Below, one piece after another: positions 18,096 through 27,429 of a stretch of 64,000 bases of DNA. This DNA comes from DATDIC01 sp963777625. Its GTDB lineage: Bacteria; Pseudomonadota; Alphaproteobacteria; Acetobacterales; Acetobacteraceae. A program made the position numbers and the translations under genes. Location of the stretch: NCBI GenBank assembly GCA_963777625.1, contig CAVZRO010000006.1, positions 248,001-312,000 on the forward strand, given 5' to 3'. Within the stretch, counting starts at the first letter, position 1. Each line of letters begins with the position of its first letter. The notes under the pieces are model-generated. The model worked only from the letters and a program-made list of their open reading frames with translations, had not been told where the DNA came from and did not search any database.

Positions 18096-19670
18096 TCAGG
18101 TCTTTTCCACGTTCCAGTAGAACAACGCCGGTCCCGGTATGATCCCTTTGAGGTTATTGCGATACGCGATCAGACTGCGATACTGACCGAGCGGGATCAG
18201 CGTGACGTCTTCGAGGATCAGTTTCTCCAGTGCCCCTGCGATCTGGTCACGCTTTGCCGGATCGGTTTCGGTGGCCCAGGCGGTTCTCAGTTGGACCGCT
18301 TTCTCATTGCATGCCCAGCCATACCACCCGTCTGCGCAATTTCCGGCAAACGTGTCGAGTAGTGGATTGGAGATGCCGGTGATGGTCGCGTTTGTAATGA
18401 ACAGGTTCCAGCCACCCTGACCGACGGGCGCCTTGGAGGCGCGACGCTGGACAAGCGTGCTCCAATCCATTGACTGCACGTCCACCTTGGCGCCGATCGA
18501 GCGCAACGCGTCCGCGGCAACCAGGGCCGGCGCATGCAGTACCGCGTTATCGGCCGGATCCATCACCACCACCGGCCGCCCGTCGTAGCCGGAACTGGCA
18601 AACAACGCCTTCGCCTTGGCCAGATCGTAAGGCGGCCAGCCGAGCGACTGCATTTCGGAGTCACTCGGTTTGGTGCAACCGAACGCCGCGGCGCATTCGC
18701 TCCAGGGCACCTGGTCACCCACCGTGGCCTGAAGGAAGGCGGGCTGCTTCACCGCCATCAGCAATGCCTGGCGCGCCGGCAGCTTGTCGAACGGCGGCAA
18801 CAGATGGTTCAGCACAATAAAAAGCTGATAGCCGAGTGGATCGTCAGGCTCGACCACCACGCCGGCCGACTTGCGCAGCAGCGGGATTAGATCGGGCGAG
18901 GGGGATTCAAGCAGATCGAACTCGCCGGTGGCCAGACCGTTGGCGGCGGTGCTGACGTCGGGCGTGTACATCGATTCCACGCGATCGACCTTCACCACCT
19001 TGCCGCCGGCTGCCTGGCTCGGCGGTTCCCGGCGCGGGACGTAACCTTCGAACTTCTCGTAGACCACCTTGGCGCCCGGAACCCATTCATTGGCGACGAA
19101 ACGGAACGGTCCGGAACCGATCATCTCCTTGATCTGCGTGTTGGGGTCGGTCTGCGCCAGACGCTCCGGCATCATGAATGGCACGTTGCTGTCGATCTTG
19201 CCCAGTGCGTCGATGACGAAGCCGACGCGCTGCTTCAGCGTGAGGCGGAAGGTACGATCATCCAGCGCGGCGATATTGTCGGTGACGGCCAGCAGCGCAC
19301 GGCCCATACCGTCCTTGGCGCCCCAGCGACGGATCGAGGGAACGCAGTCGGCGGCGCGCACGGGAGTGCCGTCGTGCCATTCCAGTCCGTCGCGGAGGCG
19401 GAAGGTATAGGTCAGGCCATCCGAGCTGATCTCGTGGCTGTCCACCATCTGCGGCTGCGGCTTGTTCGACGCGTCGAGCGCGAACAGCGTGTCCCACACC
19501 ATATAGCCATGATTGCGGGTGATGTACGCAGTGGTCCAGATCGGGTCCAGCACCTGGAGGTTTCCGATCGGCACCGACCGGATCACCGTGGCAGCATGCG
19601 CGCGACGCGACGCGGCGAGCACGGGTGCCGTCAGGCTGGCAGCAAGCAGAGCGCGGCGTGACAGATTCAT
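18096..19670 (-). CDS. ABC transporter substrate-binding protein, family 5 (peptide/opine type)
   Basis: The 524-residue exported protein starts at ATG 19670 (site GAGGGG) with a twin-arginine-like signal (NLSRRALLAASLTAPVLAASRRAHA). The mature part matches the dipeptide/oligopeptide-binding family: DGLTYTFRLRDGLEWHDGTPV, then IKEMIGSGPFRFVANEWVPG, and a C-terminal FYWNVEKT. It binds a ligand in the periplasm and delivers it to an ABC permease. No permease or ATPase genes are next to it. It is divergent from the amidohydrolase gene, with 84 bases between. Confidence 0.85.
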   Translation of the reverse strand: MNLSRRALLAASLTAPVLAASRRAHAATVIRSVPIGNLQVLDPIWTTAYITRNHGYMVWDTLFALDASNKPQPQMVDSHEISSDGLTYTFRLRDGLEWHDGTPVRAADCVPSIRRWGAKDGMGRALLAVTDNIAALDDRTFRLTLKQRVGFVIDALGKIDSNVPFMMPERLAQTDPNTQIKEMIGSGPFRFVANEWVPGAKVVYEKFEGYVPRREPPSQAAGGKVVKVDRVESMYTPDVSTAANGLATGEFDLLESPSPDLIPLLRKSAGVVVEPDDPLGYQLFIVLNHLLPPFDKLPARQALLMAVKQPAFLQATVGDQVPWSECAAAFGCTKPSDSEMQSLGWPPYDLAKAKALFASSGYDGRPVVVMDPADNAVLHAPALVAADALRSIGAKVDVQSMDWSTLVQRRASKAPVGQGGWNLFITNATITGISNPLLDTFAGNCADGWYGWACNEKAVQLRTAWATETDPAKRDQIAGALEKLILEDVTLIPLGQYRSLIAYRNNLKGIIPGPALFYWNVEKT

Positions 19671-19754
19671 TTTGCCCCTCGTTCGTGCGCGTTGCGCAAT
19701 ATAGACATTCGCCGGCGCCCCGCTCAAGCTGGCGGCCTTCGTCGGAGGACCGTC

Positions 19755-21194
19755 ATGCCGGGCACAACCTGCATCCGCAACGCCGCTTGCATCATCGCGT
19801 GGGATGCGGCGAATCGCCGCCACGCCTACCTGATGGACGGCGACGTCGCGTTTGCCGGCGACTCGGTCAGCTACGTGGGCAAGCATTACGGCGGCCCCGC
19901 CGATACGACCATCGATGGCGGCGCACTGATGGTGATGCCGGGTCTGATCGACCTGCATTCACATCCAAGCACCGAGCCGTTCTATCGCGGTGTGCGCGAG
20001 GAGCATGGGCGGCCGGAGATGTATATGAGCGGGCTGTACGAGCGCTCCATCGCGTTCCAGCCGGATCTTGCCGGGCGTCAGGCCGGAAAACAGGTTGCCT
20101 ATTGCGAGATGCTGCTGTCCGGCGTCACCAGCGTAGCGGACCTGTCCGGCAATGACGAAGGCTGGATCGAGCTTGCCGGGCAAAGCGGGCTGCGCGTGTT
20201 CCTTGCGCCGGGCTTCGCATCGGCGCGCTGGTATATGGATAACGGCTGGCAACTCAAATACCGCTGGGATGAAGCGGCTGGGCGGCGAGGCTTTGACGCA
20301 GCGCTTCGGCTGATCGAGCAAGCCGGCAAGCATGCCAGCGGGCGTCTGTCCGGAATCGTGTGTCCGGCCCAGATCGACACGTGTGCTCCCGATCTGCTGC
20401 GTGACAGTTTCGCCGCCGCCGAGGAACGCGATCTGCCGCTGACAGTACATTGCGCGCAGAGCGTCAACGAGTTCAACGAGATGGTCAGCCGCCACGGCAA
20501 GTCGCCGATTCAGTTCGCGCGCGACCTTGGCATATTGTCGCCGCGCACCATCCTGGGCCACGCGATCTTCATCGACGAGCATTCCTGGGTGCGGTGGCAC
20601 ACGCGCACCGACCTGAATACCCTGAGCGAGACCGGCACCTGCGTCGCGCATTGCCCGTCACCGTTCGCCCGTTACGGCCACACGCTGGAAGATTTCGGGC
20701 GTTATCGCCGTGCCAACGTGACGCTGGGGCTGGGCACCGACGTGGCGCCGCATAACCTGATCGAGGAGATGCGGCTGGCGGCGATCCTGGCGCGGGTCGC
20801 GGCACGCGATATCACCACCACCAGCACCGCGGAGCTGTTCCATGCCGCGACGGCCGGCGGCGCGGATGCGCTGGGCCGGGCGGATATCGGGCGGCTTGCG
20901 CCCGGGATGAAGGCCGATCTCGTGTTGGTCGATCTCGCCAACCGATGGATGATGCCGGCGCGCGATCCACTGCGCTCTTTGGTTTACACGGCGGCGGACC
21001 GGGCGGTGCAGTCGGTGTATGTGCACGGCGCGAAGGTGGTGGAAAACGGCCGCGTGCTGACGATGGACCATGCCGGCGCGCTGGCGGCGGTGGTGGAAGG
21101 CCAACAGCGCATGCTGCGTGATGCGCCGTCGCGCGACTGGGCCGGCAGGCAGGCCGAGGATATCGTACCGCCGAGCCTGCCGCGCTGGGAGTGA
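19755..21194 (+). CDS. Amidohydrolase, ATZ/TRZ-chlorohydrolase-like deaminase family
   Basis: The 479-residue metal-dependent hydrolase has the HxH metal motif DLHSHPS (His68, His70). It also has LTVHCAQS, LGHAIFIDEH with a metal-ligand histidine, and GLGTDVAPHNLIEEMR, which supplies the catalytic Asp. This set fits the subgroup that deaminates purines, S-adenosylhomocysteine or triazines. GGAGG lies six bases before the ATG. The divergent neighbour is a solute-binding protein, so the substrate may be an imported nitrogen compound. The exact reaction is not determinable. Confidence 0.85.
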   Translation: MPGTTCIRNAACIIAWDAANRRHAYLMDGDVAFAGDSVSYVGKHYGGPADTTIDGGALMVMPGLIDLHSHPSTEPFYRGVREEHGRPEMYMSGLYERSIAFQPDLAGRQAGKQVAYCEMLLSGVTSVADLSGNDEGWIELAGQSGLRVFLAPGFASARWYMDNGWQLKYRWDEAAGRRGFDAALRLIEQAGKHASGRLSGIVCPAQIDTCAPDLLRDSFAAAEERDLPLTVHCAQSVNEFNEMVSRHGKSPIQFARDLGILSPRTILGHAIFIDEHSWVRWHTRTDLNTLSETGTCVAHCPSPFARYGHTLEDFGRYRRANVTLGLGTDVAPHNLIEEMRLAAILARVAARDITTTSTAELFHAATAGGADALGRADIGRLAPGMKADLVLVDLANRWMMPARDPLRSLVYTAADRAVQSVYVHGAKVVENGRVLTMDHAGALAAVVEGQQRMLRDAPSRDWAGRQAEDIVPPSLPRWE

Positions 21195-21200
21195 TCCGCC

Positions 21201-21515
21201 CTAAAAGCCGAGCGACTTGATGACCGCGGCCTTCACCTCCGGCGGCTGACCCTCTACCGCGGCCAAGATCCGCCGAAGCTGGTCGCGCAGGTCATAGACC
21301 TGGTCGAGCAGCGACAAGACCAGCGGGATGGCATCCTCGCTGACATCCATCCCCCAGCGCAGATCGCGGATCAGACGCACGCGGGCGACGTCGATCTCGT
21401 GAAATTCCCAGTCCTCGCCGGCTGGATCGGGCTGCACCCAGCCGCGGTCAATCCAGCTCGTCAGCTCGATAGTTTCGAGATGGCCGATCAGGGAAATCAC
21501 CGCCTGCAGCCGCAT
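21201..21515 (-). CDS. cbpM: CbpM, chaperone modulator
   Basis: The 104-residue protein has a MerR-like helical start (LIELTSWIDRGWVQP type) and a second half with WEFHEIDVARVRLIRDLRWG, the pattern of CbpM. CbpM binds the J-domain of CbpA and inhibits its co-chaperone and DNA-binding activity. Its ATG overlaps the cbpA stop by one base (TGATG), so the two are translated together. Confidence 0.85.
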   Translation of the reverse strand: MRLQAVISLIGHLETIELTSWIDRGWVQPDPAGEDWEFHEIDVARVRLIRDLRWGMDVSEDAIPLVLSLLDQVYDLRDQLRRILAAVEGQPPEVKAAVIKSLGF

Positions 21516-22441
21516 CAGCCGCTCTCCATCCCGGAACGCGGATTGAATGGGTGGCCCGGTTTCCAGGTTTTCAGGAATTCCGCCAGCTCGGGTTCGCTGC
21601 CAGGCGGCAGCACCACCTTCAGCTCCACATACTGATGACCGTGCCCGCCGACGCCGCGCCCGCGCAGGCGCAGGCGTGTGCCCGTGCCGGACCCGGCGGG
21701 AATGGTAAGCCGCACAGGGCCCTTGATGGTGGGCGTTTCCAGCACGGTGCCGAGCACGGCTTCCTGGATGGTGACCGGAAGCTCGACGATAATGTCGTCG
21801 CCGTCGCGACGGAACAGCGGATGCGGGGCGATGGTGATCTCCACGAGCGCGTCGCCGGGCGGGCCTTCGCCGATGCCCGGCATGCCCTGGCCCTTGAGCC
21901 GCAGCACGTGGCCGTCGCGCACACCGGGCGGGATACGGACATCCAGCGTGCGGCCGTCCGGCAGTGTAATGCGGCGCGTGGTGCCGTTGACCGCATCGAG
22001 AAAGCTGATGGTCAGGCCGTACTGCGCGTCTTGCCCACGCAAGTTGAAACGCCTTCCACTGCCGCCACCCGGGGTGAAGTTGCCGCCAAAGGCTTGCGAC
22101 AGGATGCTTTCCAGGTCCTCGGGGTCGATTTCGCGCGCGCCGGGGCTGGCGCGGTATTTCCGCTGCCCGCCGCCAGCGGCGAAGTCCCGATAGAACGGGT
22201 GCTCCGGCGGTTTCTCGTTACCGGCGGCGTCGATTTCCCCGCGGTCGTAGCGGGCGCGCTTCTCCGGGTCCGACAGCACATCGTTGGCGGCGTTGATCTG
22301 CTTGAAGCGCTCTGCGGCCTCGGGCTTGCCGGGATTGAGATCGGGATGGTGGCGCTTGGCGAGCTTGCGGTAGGCGGCGCGGATCTCCGCCTCTGTCGCG
22401 GTGGGCTTTACGCCCAGGATGTCGTACGGGTTATCGGCCAT
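21515..22441 (-). CDS. cbpA: CbpA, DnaJ-type co-chaperone
   Basis: The 308-residue protein has an N-terminal J-domain (residues 5-70) with the HPD motif at 32-34, a Gly-rich linker and the two C-terminal beta-sandwich substrate-binding domains (about 130-295). It lacks the zinc-finger region of DnaJ, which makes it a class II, CbpA-type protein. It stimulates DnaK and may bind DNA. It starts six bases after the enoyl-CoA hydratase stop and is followed by its modulator cbpM. Confidence 0.9.
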   Translation of the reverse strand: MADNPYDILGVKPTATEAEIRAAYRKLAKRHHPDLNPGKPEAAERFKQINAANDVLSDPEKRARYDRGEIDAAGNEKPPEHPFYRDFAAGGGQRKYRASPGAREIDPEDLESILSQAFGGNFTPGGGSGRRFNLRGQDAQYGLTISFLDAVNGTTRRITLPDGRTLDVRIPPGVRDGHVLRLKGQGMPGIGEGPPGDALVEITIAPHPLFRRDGDDIIVELPVTIQEAVLGTVLETPTIKGPVRLTIPAGSGTGTRLRLRGRGVGGHGHQYVELKVVLPPGSEPELAEFLKTWKPGHPFNPRSGMESG

Positions 22442-22447
22442 CGTGGG

Positions 22448-23245
22448 TCAGGTGCCGGTCCAGACCGGCTGGCGCTTGTCAAGAAACGCATCGATCCCTT
22501 CGGCGGCATCGCGGGCGAGCATGTTGCGGGTCATCACGTCGGCCGTGTAGCGATAGGCAGCCTCCAGGTCCATCTCGCCCTGCCGGTAGAAGGCTTCCTT
22601 GCCGATCGCCACCGTCAGCGGGCTTTTTCCGGCGATTTGCGCGGCGAGGTCGCCGACCGCGCTATCCAGCTCGGATTCCGCGACGACACGATTGACCAGG
22701 CCCAGCTCGCGCGCTCGGGCGGCGTCGATCAGGTCGCCGGTGAGCAGCATTTCGAGGGCGGGCTTGCGGCCGACGGCGCGGCTGAGCGCCACCATCGGCG
22801 TGGAGCAGAACAGGCCGATATTCACGCCCGGCGTGGCGAAGCGGGCTGTATCAGCAGCGACCGCGAGGTCGCAGGTGGCGACGAGCTGGCAGCCAGCCGC
22901 GGTGGCGACGCCGTGCACGCGGGCGATTACCGGCTTGGGCAGGCGGACGATGCGCAGCATCAGGCGCGAGCAGGCGGCGAACGTCTCTTCGTAGGCGGCG
23001 CGGCTGGGATCGGCGCGCATTTCCCGCAGGTCGTGGCCGGCACAGAAAGCGGGGCCGGCGCCTGCCAGCACGATGACCCTGACGGCGGGATCGTCGCCGA
23101 TGGCCGCCAGCTCCTGGTCCAGCGCCGCCATCAGGCTGAGCGAGAGGGCGTTGCGGGCGCGCGGGCGGTTGAGCGTGAGCCAGGCGACGCCGTCGCGGTC
23201 GGTGCGGCGCAGCACGGGCTCGGTCGCCAGGGCGGGGGCATTCAT
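22448..23245 (-). CDS. Enoyl-CoA hydratase/isomerase family protein
   Basis: The 265-residue crotonase-fold protein shows NALSLSLMAALDQEL, the oxyanion-hole segment GPAFCAGHDLREM near residues 64-76 and a second segment VATAAGCQLVATCDLAVA. The usual catalytic glutamates are not obvious in this second region (TPGVNIGLFCSTP), so it may be a hydratase acting on an unusual acyl-CoA, an isomerase or a decarboxylase. It overlaps no neighbour and precedes cbpA by six bases. A thioesterase gene lies upstream on the other strand. Confidence 0.82.
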   Translation of the reverse strand: MNAPALATEPVLRRTDRDGVAWLTLNRPRARNALSLSLMAALDQELAAIGDDPAVRVIVLAGAGPAFCAGHDLREMRADPSRAAYEETFAACSRLMLRIVRLPKPVIARVHGVATAAGCQLVATCDLAVAADTARFATPGVNIGLFCSTPMVALSRAVGRKPALEMLLTGDLIDAARARELGLVNRVVAESELDSAVGDLAAQIAGKSPLTVAIGKEAFYRQGEMDLEAAYRYTADVMTRNMLARDAAEGIDAFLDKRQPVWTGT

Positions 23246-23312
23246 GGCATGATCTCCGGACGGGCCTTATGATTGGCCCAGGCGATGGACATTCCAAGAC
23301 GCGAGAGGACGG

Positions 23313-23702
23313 ATGGTGGAGTCCGACGGCGAACCGCGGGGACGGCTGGAGCTGCGGATGATCGCCATGCCGGCCGACACCAACCCGGCCGGGGATATTT
23401 TCGGCGGCTGGATCATGTCGTTGATGGACCTGGCGGGGGGTATCAGCGCGCGGACCATCGCGAACGGGCGGGTGGCGACGGCGGCGGTTTCGAACCTTTC
23501 GTTCCTGCGGCCGGTGAAGGTGGGGGATGTGGTTTGCTGTTATGCGGAGTTGCGGCGGATCGGGCGGACCTCGATCACGCTGGGGGTGGAGGCGTGGGTG
23601 CTGCGGCAGGGGCAGGAGGAGCGGTTCAAGGTGACGGCGGCGGAGTTCGTGATGGTGGCGGTGGATGAGGTGGGGCGGCCGAGGGTGGTGGAACCGTCGT
23701 GA
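23313..23702 (+). CDS. Acyl-CoA thioesterase, hotdog fold (YciA/BACH type)
   Basis: The 129-residue protein contains the hotdog motif NPAGDIFGGWIMSLMDLAG (residues 24-42) with a catalytic Asp/Asn environment. It also has AVSNLSFLRPVKVGDVVCCY and the final RFKVTAAEFVMVAV strand. Such enzymes cleave short to medium acyl-CoA to the free acid. It is divergent from an enoyl-CoA hydratase, which is consistent with fatty or branched acyl-CoA metabolism. The start is a GTG or ATG near 23313. Confidence 0.85.
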   Translation: MVESDGEPRGRLELRMIAMPADTNPAGDIFGGWIMSLMDLAGGISARTIANGRVATAAVSNLSFLRPVKVGDVVCCYAELRRIGRTSITLGVEAWVLRQGQEERFKVTAAEFVMVAVDEVGRPRVVEPS

Positions 23703-23746
23703 CGTTACAACCCTTGCGAAGCAATTACCGGCTGCCGGCGTCGAAC

Positions 23747-24784
23747 TCACACCCCTAGCGCGTCTAAGCTGTTATTTACGGTCTTAAGATCAACCGCAAA
23801 TGATCTCATATGCAACATGCCTGAGTCATCGTTCGTAAAAGCGTCTGCATGATATCGAAGCCCCATGAGCTGGGCGAGTCGGTTGAAGCATGCATTCGCG
23901 TAATCGCGCGGCATTAGCTCATAGACGAGGGTTCTCTCCTGACAGAATCCGATGTTAGTAAGCGCCGCACCATGAGGAGCGACAATCACGTCCGCGTTAC
24001 GGAACAAGTTTATCTGCTCGGAGATGCTGTACGACCCTGGATCGACTATTTGGAAGCCCCGGCGTTCGAGCAGCGCGGACAATTCCTCCTCGTTATGTAC
24101 TACCCGGTGCCCCCAACCTCGCCGGGTCAAATAGAGCCGTGGCCCCCCGATTTTCTCGTGTACAACTCTAGATTTCATCTTCTGAAATACACGCTTCGTG
24201 GTGATCGAGATTTCGAACGAGCTTCGGCCGGCGATGAAATCGCTCACTTGCAGACGATGGAAGTGATAAGCCTTTTCGAGCATCACGGGGAACCGCGGAT
24301 ACTCTCGAAGTCCAAGCAGAAGGATCGCTTCCTCCTGCGCTGGGGTCAACGTCGGAAGCGCCAGGATTTGGGGATCGTCAGATTCGGTACCGATTAGTAT
24401 TGCTGGAAGCGTCTGCACAGTCCAATGATAATAGTTTCGCCACGCTCGACTTAGAGGCTGGACGACAAGATCGGTCAATTCGCAGATTTCGACACGATCG
24501 GCCGGCGGTGCAGAAGCCAACAACTCGTTATCAGAAACGAGATAGCCTGTCTCTTTGATCGGTCGTCCTTCCGAGTAAACAAGCATTGTTGCGAAATTGC
24601 AGGTTACCTCGTGCAACACATAAGTGTTGAGTCGGGCCGCATGTGAGCGCTTTTGAAAAGAACGCCGCATTGGGAAAATGCGGGCCGAGGTCAACCGTGC
24701 ATGGGGAGTTCCAGGGCGCGCTCTCCTGGACGGCGGTGATGGCCGTAGCACACTCCGAGATTGCCACCGGGCTATTGGAGCCAA
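23747..24784 (-). CDS. Glycosyltransferase family 61 protein (frame altered at N-terminus)
   Basis: The C-terminal 280 residues match GT61: LNTYVLHEV, then RNYYHWTVQTLPAIL, GPRLYLTRRGWGHR and the strongly conserved RNADVIVAPHGAALTNIGF followed by LVYELMP. It transfers a sugar to a glycan, probably for surface polysaccharide. The first 45 or so residues in this frame are Arg/Pro/Ser-rich and unnatural, while the overlapping frame between 24640 and 24870 reads naturally (SVGSNSPVAISECATA, VDLGPHFPNAAFF). The real protein is therefore probably longer and joined to the methyltransferase upstream, with two compensating frameshifts. Confidence 0.75.
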   Translation of the reverse strand: MAPIARWQSRSVLRPSPPSRRARPGTPHARLTSARIFPMRRSFQKRSHAARLNTYVLHEVTCNFATMLVYSEGRPIKETGYLVSDNELLASAPPADRVEICELTDLVVQPLSRAWRNYYHWTVQTLPAILIGTESDDPQILALPTLTPAQEEAILLLGLREYPRFPVMLEKAYHFHRLQVSDFIAGRSSFEISITTKRVFQKMKSRVVHEKIGGPRLYLTRRGWGHRVVHNEEELSALLERRGFQIVDPGSYSISEQINLFRNADVIVAPHGAALTNIGFCQERTLVYELMPRDYANACFNRLAQLMGLRYHADAFTNDDSGMLHMRSFAVDLKTVNNSLDALGV

Positions 24785-24787
24785 CGC

Positions 24788-26368
24788 TCACCTTGACCTC
24801 GCGCGGCTCCAGTCGCTCCAACACAGCGATAAGGCATCCGTTGTGCCAGAAATCTTCTCCCCATAAATCGCAGGGTGGCTGCCATCTAAAGTCGTTCTGA
24901 TTTCAGTCGATCCGACCTCCCGAGCCAATCCGGCAGCCATAAATAGGCGATACCCTTCCTGCACCTCTAGTGAATTCCAGTCATCCAAAATGTATATCGC
25001 GATATTCCGCATCGCCGGCAGTGCCACGGACAGCGCCTCAAGAACGACAGACGGCTTCGTCGGTCCATCGTAGAACACGACATCGAATGGCGCCGGCCAT
25101 GTCGTATCGACTTCGTTAAACTGACGCTCGGCAAGGGTAACCGAAGCTCGCGACAAATCTACTGCTGCGATATTCCGTTCAAAGCCGGTTCGAGTGTATC
25201 TCTGATCGGAATAATTATCGACGCCCAAGGCCGTAATGCGATTGGCGTGAAGCGCTGAAGCCATCACCGATCCAGCGCCAACGCCCAGCTCAAGATAGTG
25301 GGGATCCTCGAAGTGCTGAAAGAGTAGATTCATAAAGACGCGGAATGATCTGCCAGATAGTCCAGGCATTAACAGGAATGGCGCTTGGGTGTCGTCAGAC
25401 ATGCAGATCGCCGACGAAAGGGCAGCCAAGCATGCTTGGCTGGGGCTGTGCGACCAATCTCCACGGAACGATACTTTCAGCATCCCGCGCTCAGCCGCAC
25501 CATCCTCGGCTTCCGGAAGCAGGGGTTGGAGCGGGCGCCCCGACGCCACATCAGTTGTGTGCGCTGCGCTTGACGCGATACGATTCGTCTGATCGAGGAC
25601 ATCAGTTGAAGCTATAGCTGCCGGCCCCTCTTCACCGGTGGCCAAACGATCGATTTCAGGTATATCCGATCTGTTTGGCGCTCCGAGATAGCAGTGCAAG
25701 ACATATTGGAAGGATCCTGCGCGGCGACCATATTCTGTGTGATCGATAGAGAGAGCTTTTAGCGCGGGAGTCACGACCTTCAGAAAGGCATTTGTCGCAT
25801 CTGATTGGAAGGCGCGCCCATAAGCCTCGCGGACCGAAAGACCTACTTCTCGCACAGCACGCATGACCGACGTAAGATTGAACCAGCGCAAATGTCCTAC
25901 ATCCAGGAGACCCGATGTTTCATAGCCCCAGGCCCCTCGAAACAAGCGCGCAATTATGCTCCAGTGTTCAATGTTCGGAACGCAAATAAGCACGACACCG
26001 CCAGGCCGCAGCAATTTCCGGTGCGCGCGCAGGGTCGCAATCGGATTCTGGAGATGCTGCAGAACATCGCCATAGACGATACAGTCCAGATCGCAACCGG
26101 GGCTGAACGGCCAGGGCTCCAGCTCAACATCCGCGATCGCCACTTCATCCATGCGAGTCCGCGCGATGATGGCAGCCTTCGCATCCCGCTCTATGCCAAA
26201 CAGGCGGGCGCGCGCGTTCAGTTTTCGATAGGCTGCGCCTAACGCACCCGTACCACATCCCACATCTAGTATCGCCGCTGCATCAAGCGGAATGCGCGCA
26301 AGTAAGTCGTGATTGCACACCTCCGGCTCAGACGACACAGCTAACGTGGTTTCTTCAAATATAGTCAT
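24788..26368 (-). CDS. Two-domain SAM methyltransferase (frame altered at C-terminus)
   Basis: The 526-residue frame holds two methyltransferase domains. The first (residues 20-190) has the SAM-binding ILDVGCGTGALG, then LDCIVYGDVLQHL and LLRPGGVVLICVPN. The second (about 310-500) has LELGVGAGSVMASAL and IYILDDWNSLEV and resembles the single-domain gene at 26478-27175. After HPAIYGE the reading turns unnatural (KISGTTDALSLCW). One base away the frame continues DFWHNGCLIAVLERL, matching the end of the neighbouring homologue. The stop at 24788 is therefore likely a product of a one-base deletion near 24860. Confidence 0.75.
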   Translation of the reverse strand: MTIFEETTLAVSSEPEVCNHDLLARIPLDAAAILDVGCGTGALGAAYRKLNARARLFGIERDAKAAIIARTRMDEVAIADVELEPWPFSPGCDLDCIVYGDVLQHLQNPIATLRAHRKLLRPGGVVLICVPNIEHWSIIARLFRGAWGYETSGLLDVGHLRWFNLTSVMRAVREVGLSVREAYGRAFQSDATNAFLKVVTPALKALSIDHTEYGRRAGSFQYVLHCYLGAPNRSDIPEIDRLATGEEGPAAIASTDVLDQTNRIASSAAHTTDVASGRPLQPLLPEAEDGAAERGMLKVSFRGDWSHSPSQACLAALSSAICMSDDTQAPFLLMPGLSGRSFRVFMNLLFQHFEDPHYLELGVGAGSVMASALHANRITALGVDNYSDQRYTRTGFERNIAAVDLSRASVTLAERQFNEVDTTWPAPFDVVFYDGPTKPSVVLEALSVALPAMRNIAIYILDDWNSLEVQEGYRLFMAAGLAREVGSTEIRTTLDGSHPAIYGEKISGTTDALSLCWSDWSRARSR

Positions 26369-26477
26369 CGGTTAAACCGATAATTGTGTTGCGGTTCATC
26401 ATTAGCCCCGAACCATCCCCTGGGCGCGTCAAATACACATTGCCTGCCCGAAGCAGCCGGTTCCAGCTAGGAGACAC

Positions 26478-27175
26478 TCACGGCCGAACATCCGATTTGG
26501 TAATCGCCGCGATGAAGTTACCCGTTGTGCCAATCACTTTCGGCACCGACCAGGGGACCGTGCGTATCATCCAGAGTTGTCCGAATCTCGGCCATATAGT
26601 CGATCGTTACGCCAGCCTCCTTGATAGAGGCCATTGTTCCTTGTCGGACCTGAGGCCAGTTCCAGTCGTCTATGATAAGCACACATCGATTATCGAGAGC
26701 GGGCAAAGCAAGCGCAAGACCATCGCGATGGTCTTGTAACGTATGCGGACCATCGAACAAATAGACATTAAATTTACCGAGGGTTCCAAAGTTCACATTC
26801 CGGTAGTCGTCCTCAAGAAAACTCACCTGCGAATCTGCCGCTTTGAAATCGGGATAAATTCGTCAAGAACTGGGCGACGGGGCCGCCAAACTGACTCCAA
26901 TTATCAATTGCAAGAGCACGAACCTTGTTGCCATGAATAGCGGAACACAAAGTAGAGCCCATCCAGGTTCCGACTTCCAGGTATCGCGCGTCCTCAATGG
27001 ATGCGATGAGGTTATTGATAAACAACCTATATTTGCGACCCGACATGCCCTGAAGGGCGAGAACCTCCATTGGCAACTTGCCATCGTTGGCAATTGCGCG
27101 CTGCAAGGCCCCTCTCACCTTCGCAATCAAAGGGTTTTCGGCAGTGTGGTTGAACGTCGCGATCGAATCGAGCAT
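26478..27175 (-). pseudogene. SAM-dependent methyltransferase, two frameshifts
   Basis: The ATG at 27175 (site AAGGGG) opens a frame with VLALQGMSGRKYRLFINNLI and YLEVGTWMGSTLCSA. After LTNLSRF near 26860 that frame soon ends (FAGEFS stop). One base away the protein continues KAADSQVSFLEDDYRNVNFG, then FNVYLFDGPHTL and VLIIDDWNWPQV. A second slip in GGG near 26523 replaces DWHNGNFIAAITKSDVRP by a stop after DWHNG. The repaired gene would be a complete class I methyltransferase related to the second domain of the neighbour at 24788. Confidence 0.7.
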
Positions 27176-27429
27176 AGCCAGCCCCTTTGATGGTACGCAC
27201 GTCACGCGAAAACAGCCAGTCCCAACATGAACATCGTCGCTGCGGCAATACCGGCACCGGGAGTTAGCCTGGATCATCCCTGAAGTCCATAGCTCACTCT
27301 TGCTTCCATCGGGAAGTATTTCGTGGAGTTTTTCCTACCCTTTCTCTGCCCGTCGCAGGATAATATCAGATATGTGAACTCCTGCCTACCAAAGCTTGTA
27401 GCTAGCGCGACCGCATCGTGGAGATCGAC

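Noticed and set aside
21551..23272. A 573-codon plus-strand open frame
   Set aside because: It lies antisense to cbpA and the enoyl-CoA hydratase, whose motifs are clear. High GC content keeps the opposite strand open.
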